This document shows positions 1-4,478 of a stretch of 5,392 bases of DNA, one piece after another; the stretch's first letter is position 1; every line of letters starts with the position of its first letter. Position numbers and translations under genes: made by a program. A model generated the notes under the pieces. The model saw only the letters and a program-made list of their open reading frames with translations. It searched no databases and had not been told where the DNA came from. This DNA is from UBA2040 sp965660955 (lineage in GTDB: Bacteria; Bacteroidota; Bacteroidia; Flavobacteriales_D; Crocinitomicaceae). The stretch is taken from assembly GCA_965660955.1 (NCBI GenBank), contig CBFIBY010000164.1, positions 1-5,392 of the forward strand, written 5' to 3'.

Positions 1-133
1 ACCACGGTTTTTTTTTCGGGTTATAAACTTTTGGTAGTGCCTTCACGCATGCACCGGCGTGGATACATGTTCCCGGTTTCCAAACTATCGTTATTTCTCC
101 GTTGGTGTATTCTTTGGTAACATTTGAGGCCAT
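1..133 (-). CDS. (4Fe-4S) mono-cluster binding protein, 5' part only
   Basis: The first 44 codons are visible; the gene continues beyond the left edge. The translation starts MASNVTKEYTNGEITIVWKP and continues through C23-IHAGA-C29 to V-x-N-P-K-K-K-P-W at the edge. This matches, by recognition, the divergent 4Fe-4S mono-cluster family (Fer4_19, YjdI-like). Proteins of that family are small cytoplasmic iron-sulfur proteins, usually about 70 residues, sometimes with a second domain such as an acetyltransferase. The Cys-x5-Cys pair is seen directly. The remaining cluster cysteines, typically in a CPSGAL-like motif, would lie outside the window. The ATG at 131-133 was chosen because the family signature begins a few residues after it and no in-frame alternative fits better. 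No Shine-Dalgarno sequence is present. The gene is separated from the upstream reductase gene by a terminator, so it is probably transcribed separately. The biochemical partner is unknown. Confidence 0.8.
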   Translation of the reverse strand, partial: MASNVTKEYTNGEITIVWKPGTCIHAGACVKALPKVYNPKKKPW

Positions 134-161
134 TTTTTAATACGATTTATTATCACTAGTT

Positions 162-199
162 AAAACAAAAAATGGATGCAGAGGCATTGGTCTGCATCC
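162..199 (-). terminator. Rho-independent terminator of the reductase gene
   Basis: A perfect 9-bp inverted repeat, GGATGCAGA (174-182) and TCTGCATCC (191-199), encloses an 8-base loop. On the minus strand the stem is followed by ATTTTTTGTTTT (A-rich at 162-173 on the plus strand). It lies 17 bases past the stop codon of the reductase gene at 216. This is a classic intrinsic terminator and isolates that gene from the iron-sulfur gene downstream. Confidence 0.85.
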
Positions 200-215
200 G
201 TACATTCAGTGCAGC

Positions 216-1280
216 TTATTTCGCTTTTAAAATTCCTTCGTCGACTAACACTTGAAATGAATCTTCCATTGTTTCTTTGAAGGGACGAAAAGTCATTCCT
301 AATTCATTTTTAATTTTTGAATTGTCCGCGTTCCATGGAATGTTTACATTGTTTTTTATGTACCTCCGGGTGAACAATTTATTGACCATGGGTCCAACTA
401 ACATCAGCAACCACTTTGGAAGCGCTTTTTTAGGTAGGGGAAATTTGTCTCCATATTTTGGTTGAAGTACGGTTCCCATTTCAAGGAAGTCTGTGTTGTG
501 TGCCGAAGTTATGTATCTTCCTTTAGCTTCTGGTGTATAACCAGCTTTCACATGAGCGACCGATACATCTCGTACATCGACGACTCCAACCCCCATTTTG
601 GGCACACCCATTTTCATTTGACCATCGCCTAACATCTTCAAGACATTAACGCTTTCCGAAGTTGCATTTTTAGCATTCATTGCAGGTCCCATCACAAAAC
701 TCATATTAACGGTAACTAAATCCCAGCGGTCCTGTTCCTTTTGAATTTCCCAAGCCTTTTTCTCGGCAAGTGTTTTGGAATACGAATAGGGTTGATAATC
801 TAATGAAGCAGTAGTATTCCAAATTTCTTCTGTTAACTTTCCACCAGGTGCATTAACCGTGTCGATTGCATCGGTATAAATGGCTGCACAACTGCTCGTA
901 ACAACGACTCTTTTTACAGAAGCAACTTCATTTACGGAATTCAATACGTTGGCAGTCCCTTTCACGGCGGGATCGATTAATTCCTTTTGAGGGTCCTTAA
1001 AATCGTTTGTAAAAGGAGAAGCAGTGTGATAAACCAATTCACAGCCTTCCATGGCTTGTTTATAAGATCCAGGTTGAAGCAAATCTGATTTGAAGAATTT
1101 GATTTCACCTTTTGATTTTGCGGCTACCTCCTTTAGGTGAGCAATCTTTTCGTCGTTATCCGGATTTCTTACTGCTGCGTGAACCGTATGACCTTCATCC
1201 AATAAATCCTTTACCAACCAACTTGCAACATATCCGTTTGCACCTGTAACCATTACTGGTTTTGTTTTATCTATATTCAT
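216..1280 (-). CDS. NAD(P)-dependent extended SDR, dihydroflavonol reductase / aldehyde reductase-like
   Basis: A 354-residue protein of the extended short-chain dehydrogenase/reductase superfamily (NAD-dependent epimerase/dehydratase fold). The N-terminal Rossmann motif TGANGYVAS lies at residues 12-20. A DLL segment follows at 66-68, and the strand VVVTSSCAAIY at 125-135 holds the catalytic Ser region. The catalytic YxxxK is Y165-SYS-K169, and VDVRDV lies at 234-239. Together with the AVRNP segment near residue 40, these resemble the DFR/cinnamoyl-CoA-reductase/aldehyde-reductase (AR_SDR_e) branch more than sugar epimerases. Such enzymes reduce aldehydes or ketones with NADPH in the cytoplasm; the physiological substrate cannot be read from the sequence. 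The ATG at 1280 places the glycine motif at the usual distance from the N-terminus, and full family length is present. It has its own terminator at 162-199 and no obvious functional partner, so it is probably monocistronic. Confidence 0.88.
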   Translation of the reverse strand: MNIDKTKPVMVTGANGYVASWLVKDLLDEGHTVHAAVRNPDNDEKIAHLKEVAAKSKGEIKFFKSDLLQPGSYKQAMEGCELVYHTASPFTNDFKDPQKELIDPAVKGTANVLNSVNEVASVKRVVVTSSCAAIYTDAIDTVNAPGGKLTEEIWNTTASLDYQPYSYSKTLAEKKAWEIQKEQDRWDLVTVNMSFVMGPAMNAKNATSESVNVLKMLGDGQMKMGVPKMGVGVVDVRDVSVAHVKAGYTPEAKGRYITSAHNTDFLEMGTVLQPKYGDKFPLPKKALPKWLLMLVGPMVNKLFTRRYIKNNVNIPWNADNSKIKNELGMTFRPFKETMEDSFQVLVDEGILKAK

Positions 1281-1388
1281 TTTCGTTGTTTTTTATTTTT
1301 AATTCAAAGGAACTGGGTTTCTGATGTTAAAGTGAACACATTTTTTCTGAGGTAATAACACAATTTCTAAATAAAAAGGGTTCATTCA

Positions 1389-1396
1389 CAAAATTA
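1389..1396 (-). promoter_or_regulatory. Candidate -7 box for the reductase gene
   Basis: The minus strand reads TAATTTTG here, an exact match to the Bacteroidota TAnnTTTG -7 consensus, about 110 bases before the reductase start. No TTG lies at the expected -33 distance, so support is weak. A second, poorer candidate, TTCCTTTG at 1312-1305, would give a much shorter leader. I cannot decide between them. Confidence 0.35.
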
Positions 1397-1406
1397 AGCA
1401 TTTTAA

Positions 1407-1417
1407 GGATGGAAGAT
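1407..1417 (-). repeat. Possible tRNA-His acceptor-strand relic
   Basis: The plus strand reads GGATGGAAGAT, matching 10 of 11 bases of GGGTGGAAGAT at 1843-1853, which is the acceptor 3' strand of the intact tRNA-His. It is in the same orientation and keeps the acceptor-then-T-arm order with the relic at 1447-1463, although about 30 extra bases separate them. On its own a match this short could be chance. It is listed because of its position next to a better relic. Confidence 0.3.
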
Positions 1418-1446
1418 CTCGTTTCGCCCCATTTCACAAGGACAAG

Positions 1447-1463
1447 TTGGGCTCGAATCCCAG
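1447..1463. repeat. Orphan tRNA T-arm-like hairpin
   Basis: The plus strand reads TTGGG-CTCGAAT-CCCAG, a 5-bp stem (one G-T wobble) with a 7-base loop, the geometry of a tRNA T-arm. On the minus strand it contains ATTCGAGCCC. It shares GGGCTCGAA and then CCCA with the intact tRNA-His T-arm at 1855-1867, with one inserted T. I could not find matching D-arm, anticodon arm and acceptor stem around it on either strand, so it is not a functional tRNA. It is best read as a relic of a tRNA 3' end. The T-arm is common to all tRNAs, so the source tRNA is uncertain. Confidence 0.5.
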
Positions 1464-1491
1464 AAATTATGACTTTGTCATTAAATTTCTG
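1461..1491. repeat. Strong 13-bp hairpin in the 1281-1529 gap
   Basis: CAGAAATT (1461-1468) pairs with AATTTCTG (1484-1491), and inside it ATGAC (1469-1473) pairs with GTCAT (1477-1481) across a TTT loop. The only interruption is a two-base bulge (TA, 1482-1483). Neither side carries a T-tract, so it is not a standard terminator. It overlaps the edge of the T-arm-like relic. No function is recognised. Confidence 0.6.
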
Positions 1492-1501
1492 AGGACTCTC
1501 G

Positions 1502-1531
1502 AAAAATCACAACTTCGAAGAAGTTTGATTT
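1502..1531 (-). terminator. Rho-independent terminator of the GIY-YIG gene
   Basis: AACTTC (1511-1516) and GAAGTT (1520-1525) pair around a GAA loop. The stem extends through AATCA/TGATT (1505-1509 and 1526-1530) and one more A-T pair, with a single bulged C at 1510. On the minus strand it is followed by a short T run (A's at 1502-1506). It begins on the stop codon of the nuclease gene, so termination follows translation end immediately. Confidence 0.7.
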
Positions 1532-1796
1532 ATTCGGAGCCCACGTCCCTCATTTTGTTAATCCATTCGTTAAGTAACTTGTTGCTTTTGAAATTTTTCA
1601 ATTTCTTTTCAAGTTTCATGGCATCAGAACGAGATTGAACTGTAATGAAAAATTTAAGTGTCCAAGGCGTACCTTTCTTCGTAAATTTCTCAGAGCCAGA
1701 ATTGTGCCTTTTTACTCTTTTATCAATATTATTCGTTTGTCCAATGTAGTGTTTAGCAATTGATTCTGAGTAGAGTATATAAACGTAATATTTCAT
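1530..1796 (-). CDS. Small GIY-YIG nuclease-domain protein
   Basis: An 88-residue single-domain GIY-YIG protein. The first half-motif appears as YVYIL at residues 4-8, and the YIG half as HYIGQT at 16-21. They are followed by N22-N-I-D-K-R27-V-K-R30-H-N with the expected catalytic Arg (R27), and by the conserved Glu of the metal site in K-L-E63-K-K-L-K. This is the size and layout of the free-standing YhbQ/UPF0213-type family often annotated as a putative endonuclease; substrate and role are unknown. The reading frame stays open upstream into tRNA-His, but the ATG at 1796 is chosen because the domain starts at once after it and the upstream translation is just tRNA sequence. That ATG lies 6 bases after the tRNA terminator T-tract, with no Shine-Dalgarno and no clear promoter, so expression may depend on read-through from tRNA-His. 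The last codons (MRDVGSE) overlap a tRNA-like segment. Confidence 0.85.
   Translation of the reverse strand: MKYYVYILYSESIAKHYIGQTNNIDKRVKRHNSGSEKFTKKGTPWTLKFFITVQSRSDAMKLEKKLKNFKSNKLLNEWINKMRDVGSE
1534..1551 (-). repeat. tRNA-His-like segment at the 3' end of the GIY-YIG gene
   Basis: The plus-strand bases TCGGAGCCCACGTCCCTC match TCGAACCCACGACCCTC (1859-1875), the T-loop, T-stem and variable region of the intact tRNA-His. There are 15 identities, two mismatches and one extra base, in the same orientation. It encodes the last residues of the nuclease. The similarity could be partly chance, but the position just beyond the cassette suggests a decayed copy of the tRNA 3' end. Confidence 0.45.
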
Positions 1797-1802
1797 GAGT
1801 AT

Positions 1803-1834
1803 AAAAAAACCAACCTCTTTCGGAGATTGGTTTT
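1803..1834 (-). terminator. Rho-independent terminator after tRNA-His
   Basis: AAAACCAA (1806-1813) pairs with TTGGTTTT (1827-1834). After one C-A mismatch, CTC (1815-1817) pairs with GAG (1823-1825) around a 5-base loop. On the minus strand the stem runs into seven T's (A's at 1803-1809). It lies 9 bases past the tRNA 3' end. The nuclease start codon follows almost directly, so the terminator may set how much read-through reaches that gene. Confidence 0.8.
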
Positions 1835-1843
1835 GAAATTTTG

Positions 1844-1918
1844 GGTGGAAGATGGGGCTCGAACCCACGACCCTCGGTACCACAAACCGATGCTCTAACC
1901 AACTGAGCTACAACCACC
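1844..1918 (-). tRNA. tRNA-His (GTG anticodon)
   Basis: A full cloverleaf is visible on the minus strand. D-arm GCTC/GAGC encloses AGTTGGTTA. Anticodon stem TCGGT/ACCGA encloses loop TTGTGGT, with anticodon GTG at 1883-1881. The variable loop is GGGTC, and T-arm GTGGG/CCCAT encloses TTCGAGC. The histidine identity pair is present: an extra G(-1) at 1918 faces discriminator C73 at 1844. CCA is not encoded (the genome reads CAA there), so it must be added enzymatically. The acceptor stem GTGGTTG/CTTCCAC has two adjacent U-U mismatches (5-68 and 6-67), which is odd; CAACCAC would be fully paired. It has its own promoter upstream and a terminator downstream. Confidence 0.93.
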
Positions 1919-1933
1919 ATAAATCAGCGGGTG

Positions 1934-1965
1934 CAAAGATAAAGAAATTATGCTTGTATTATCAA
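1934..1965 (-). promoter_or_regulatory. tRNA-His promoter (Bacteroidota type)
   Basis: On the minus strand a -33 TTG (1965-1963) and an exact -7 box TATCTTTG (1941-1934) are separated by 21 bases, within the usual spacing of the Bacteroidota sigma-A promoter. The predicted start would be about 10 bases before the mature tRNA 5' end. This is the best promoter in the window. Confidence 0.75.
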
Positions 1966-1982
1966 TGCAATTGAAAAAAAAC

Positions 1983-1996
1983 TTATCTTTAGATAA
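1983..1996 (+). promoter_or_regulatory. DinB-gene -7 box inside a palindrome
   Basis: TATCTTTA (1984-1991) matches the TAnnTTTG consensus except for its last base and lies 16 bases before the DinB-fold start codon, after a run of eight A's. No TTG sits at a good -33 distance (TTG at 1954 and at 1971 are too far and too near). The box lies within a perfect inverted repeat, TTATCT-TT-AGATAA, which could be an operator. No regulator is encoded nearby. Confidence 0.4.
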
Positions 1997-2007
1997 CACT
2001 TTTCAGC

Positions 2008-2511
2008 ATGGTCAGAAAGGAACATATACTGCAACAATTTGAACAACGGGTTTTTAACGAATCCTATTCCCGTATTTTTAAATGTCTAAGTCTTTTAAGC
2101 GAAGAACAGTTGTGGCGAAAGTTTAACCCTACCGTACCAGCCGTTGGGAGCCTTATTTTGCATATTTGTGGTAACGCCCGCCAATGGGTTTTAAGTGGCT
2201 TAGGTGATCAACCAGACAATCGGTTGAGAGATAAGGAATTTGAAATTCATAAGAACATTAAAAAGACGGATTTGATTTTCCTGATGGAGAATTTACGCGT
2301 CAACTTGAACCAATGTCTGCGAGAAATTCCAGAATCTAAAATGCTCCAATTGCACAATGTGCAGGGCTTCAAAGAAAATGGTTTTTCAATTGTTACGCAT
2401 GTCATTGAGCATGTTTCTTATCATACAGGCCAAATTACGACTTTGACGAAATTGCAAACCAGTCAAGAAACCAATTATTATGGGGAGAAAGATTTGAATA
2501 TATCGGATTGA
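2008..2511 (+). CDS. DinB-fold putative metalloenzyme
   Basis: A 167-residue predicted cytoplasmic protein with the pattern of the DinB/YfiT four-helix-bundle superfamily. The metal-binding His triad is visible: H52 in SLILHICGNARQW, and H135 and H139 in HVIEHVSYHTGQI, where HxGQI is the family hallmark; H131 is an extra histidine. Members bind Zn or Ni. Characterised relatives include thiol transferases (bacillithiol or mycothiol dependent) and maleylpyruvate isomerase, but most, including this one, have no assigned substrate. The length is typical of the superfamily, and the start at 2008 leaves a normal N-terminal helix before the first His. The gene diverges from tRNA-His and is followed by an 84-base gap with no evident terminator and a candidate promoter for the next gene. 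No functional link to either neighbour is apparent. The name DinB comes from a DNA-damage-inducible Bacillus gene and does not mean DNA polymerase IV. Confidence 0.82.
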   Translation: MVRKEHILQQFEQRVFNESYSRIFKCLSLLSEEQLWRKFNPTVPAVGSLILHICGNARQWVLSGLGDQPDNRLRDKEFEIHKNIKKTDLIFLMENLRVNLNQCLREIPESKMLQLHNVQGFKENGFSIVTHVIEHVSYHTGQITTLTKLQTSQETNYYGEKDLNISD

Positions 2512-2573
2512 AAGACGGGTAAACTTCATCCAAAAGAATTTCTCACACCTTCCTAAAAGCAATTTATTCTGAT

Positions 2574-2581
2574 TAATTTTG
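2574..2581 (+). promoter_or_regulatory. Candidate -7 box for the Gfo/Idh operon
   Basis: TAATTTTG is an exact match to the Bacteroidota TAnnTTTG -7 consensus and lies 14 bases before the ATG at 2596. No TTG is found at the expected -33 distance. If it is used, transcription would start around 2586-2589. The in-frame GTG at 2581 would then be untranscribed, which supports the ATG at 2596 as the start. Confidence 0.45.
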
Positions 2582-2595
2582 TGGAAAACAAACTC

Positions 2596-3585
2596 ATGCT
2601 AAAAATAGGCGTTCTCGGTGCAGGTCATCTCGGTAAAATTCACATTCGGTTAATCTTAGAATTGAAAGACAAATTTGAAATGATTGGTTTTTTCGATCCG
2701 AACGATGAAAATGCTAAGAAAGTCGAGGAAGACTTCGGAATTCGACGTTTCGCGGACATGAACGAGCTGATTAGTCAAGTTGATTGTTTAGATATCGTGA
2801 CCCCGACTTTGTCGCATTACGATTGTGCCAGTCAATCTATTCGGGCTGGAAAACATGTTTTCATCGAAAAACCTGTCACTGAAACGGTTGAAGAAGCAAG
2901 ACAGTTACTCGTTATGAAGGAGGAGGCAGGTGTGAAAGTGCAAGTTGGACATGTTGAGCGATTCAATCCAGCGTTTAGGGCGGCAAAAGAGTTTTTTGGT
3001 CGACCGATGTTCATTGAAACACATCGATTGGCGCAGTTTAATCCGCGCGGGACAGATGTTCCTGTCGTTCTGGATTTGATGATACACGATATTGACGCTA
3101 TTCTTTCGGTTGTCAATTCTGAAGTAAAAAATATCTCTGCGTCAGGCGTTTCGGTTGTCAGCGATACACCAGATATTACCAATGCACGAATAGAATTTGA
3201 AAACGGGTGTGTGGCTAATTTAACGGCGAGTCGGATTTCCATGAAGAATATGCGAAAATCCCGTTTTTTCCAGAAAGATGCCTACATCAGTGTTGATTTC
3301 CTGTCGAAAGAGTTGGAAGTCGTGCGCATGGAAGATATTGAAGGAGAAGCAGATCCATTTGACATAGTTTTTGAAGTGGGGAATGGTAAACCGTCCAAGA
3401 AAATTCTATTTGATAAGCCCACGATATCCGAATCCAATGCGATTAAGGAAGAATTAAGTTCATTTCACTGCGCGATTTCAACAGATACGGAACCTTTGGT
3501 CTCTTTAGAGGATGGATTTAAAGCCTTGAAAGTAGCTCATCTAGTACTTGAAAAAATTGATCAAAGCGCGAGTGTCCAACTGTAA
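2596..3585 (+). CDS. Gfo/Idh/MocA-family NAD(P)-dependent oxidoreductase
   Basis: A 329-residue cytoplasmic oxidoreductase of the glucose-fructose oxidoreductase / inositol dehydrogenase / MocA family. The N-terminal Rossmann domain opens with IGVLGAGHLG (residues 4-13), has an acidic residue after strand 2 (D34), and contains EKP (91-93) with the family's catalytic Lys K92. The C-terminal alpha/beta domain follows. VGHVERFNP (117-125) and LDLMIHDID (159-167) mark the active site, H164 being the likely proton-transfer His. VGHVERFNP recalls the subgroup containing the UDP-GlcNAc 3-dehydrogenase GnnA, but no aminotransferase (GnnB) partner is visible, so that role is only a possibility. An in-frame GTG at 2581 would add five residues; ATG 2596 is preferred because it puts the glycine motif right at the N-terminus and suits the promoter candidate. 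The lipoprotein gene follows after 32 bases without a terminator, suggesting an operon with the sugar transferase. Confidence 0.87.
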   Translation: MLKIGVLGAGHLGKIHIRLILELKDKFEMIGFFDPNDENAKKVEEDFGIRRFADMNELISQVDCLDIVTPTLSHYDCASQSIRAGKHVFIEKPVTETVEEARQLLVMKEEAGVKVQVGHVERFNPAFRAAKEFFGRPMFIETHRLAQFNPRGTDVPVVLDLMIHDIDAILSVVNSEVKNISASGVSVVSDTPDITNARIEFENGCVANLTASRISMKNMRKSRFFQKDAYISVDFLSKELEVVRMEDIEGEADPFDIVFEVGNGKPSKKILFDKPTISESNAIKEELSSFHCAISTDTEPLVSLEDGFKALKVAHLVLEKIDQSASVQL

Positions 3586-3617
3586 CAATTTTTCATTCGT
3601 TTAATCGTTAAGAAATC

Positions 3618-4478
3618 ATGAGAAAAATTCTATTCGTTTTCCCCCTTTTGTCGCTGTTAGCCGGTTGTGTTAAGAACAATGAAGATCCAGCTTGGATTAC
3701 CATTAACCCTTGGGTTTTAGAAGCAAATGCTTCACTCAACGGAAATGAAGGTGCACTTACGGAGAATTTTACAGATGCTTGGGTTTTTGCCAATGGACAA
3801 TTGATTGGCGTTTTTGAATTACCAGTTACAGTGCCAGTTCTGGCTTCGGGAAATACAGATTTCCAAATCTATCCGACGATTCAAAACAACGGAATTTCGG
3901 CCACGAAGAAAATTTATCCTTTTGTGGAAGAATATCAGGTTGACGTGAATCTCGTCATGAATCAAACGGCGACGATTAACCCAATTACACGCTACAAATC
4001 AGGCTTAACATTTAATATCAATGATTTTGAAGATCCAAATATCGGCTTTGTTACTGATAATACTTCTACATTAGACATGAAGTTTGGCAGCGATCCACAG
4101 TATGTTCAATGGGGTAGTTCGTATGGTCAAATTCATTTAACGACTGATTCAAATTTTTATGCTGGATCTAGTTTCCCGTTGATGACATTGCCAAAAGGAC
4201 GAGATGTTTATTTGGAAGTAGATTATTTAAACAATAATGATTTGGTAACAGGTGTGTTGGAATATGCTTTCCAGGGCGTTACCTATCACCCAAACATACA
4301 AATGAATGATCAGGAAATGGGCGAAGAAGTTTGGAAAAAAATCTATATCGACTTAAGGGAGATAGTTTCAGGAACGCCTAATGGAATTGAATATGCGATT
4401 ACGCTGAAAGCTTCAATTGAAGACGGCGGCTTACCAAGAGACATTCTTATTGACAATGTAAAAGTCGTTCATTTTTAA
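3618..4478 (+). CDS. Uncharacterised envelope lipoprotein, probable beta-sandwich
   Basis: A 286-residue protein that I do not recognise as a named family. Residues 1-16 form a type II signal peptide (MRK, hydrophobic ILFVFPLLSL) ending in the lipobox L14-A-G-C17, so the mature protein should be lipidated at C17 and sit in the outer membrane or periplasm. The mature start CVKNNEDP has no Asp at +2. Two parts can be suggested. Residues about 25-115 are strand-rich (DAWVFANGQLIGVFELP) and resemble an Ig-like domain. Residues about 130-286 contain FEDPNIGF, then GRDVYLEVDYLNN, EVWKKIYIDL and a closing DILIDNVKVV, a pattern often seen in carbohydrate-binding-type jelly-rolls. This is fold inference, not homology. 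The stop overlaps the next start by one base, implying translational coupling to the sugar transferase and a role in polysaccharide production or surface display. Confidence 0.8.
   Translation: MRKILFVFPLLSLLAGCVKNNEDPAWITINPWVLEANASLNGNEGALTENFTDAWVFANGQLIGVFELPVTVPVLASGNTDFQIYPTIQNNGISATKKIYPFVEEYQVDVNLVMNQTATINPITRYKSGLTFNINDFEDPNIGFVTDNTSTLDMKFGSDPQYVQWGSSYGQIHLTTDSNFYAGSSFPLMTLPKGRDVYLEVDYLNNNDLVTGVLEYAFQGVTYHPNIQMNDQEMGEEVWKKIYIDLREIVSGTPNGIEYAITLKASIEDGGLPRDILIDNVKVVHF

Noticed and set aside
277..465. Plus-strand open frame opposite the reductase gene
   Set aside because: Antisense to a well-supported reductase coding region, with no motif or promoter of its own.
1391..1480. A complete second tRNA gene around the T-arm-like hairpin
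   Set aside because: On both strands I looked for an acceptor partner, D-arm and anticodon arm at the right distances and found none; only the T-arm can be supported.
1447..1638. Open frame on the plus strand, 63 codons
   Set aside because: It runs antisense through the 3' half of the GIY-YIG gene, its terminator and hairpins; no recognisable protein pattern.
1797..1883. N-terminal extension of the GIY-YIG protein starting inside tRNA-His
   Set aside because: The frame is open, but the extra residues (MVPRVVGSSP onward) are just translated tRNA and terminator hairpin sequence. The GIY-YIG domain begins exactly at the ATG at 1796.
2512..2573. Terminator after the DinB-fold gene
   Set aside because: Only a 4-bp AGAA/TTCT pairing with a one-base loop is present and no T-tract follows, so transcription may run through or end by another route.
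2832..3242. Minus-strand open frame of 136 codons inside the oxidoreductase gene
   Set aside because: It lies entirely opposite conserved oxidoreductase motifs, shows no domain pattern, and is cysteine- and serine-rich as expected of an antisense shadow.
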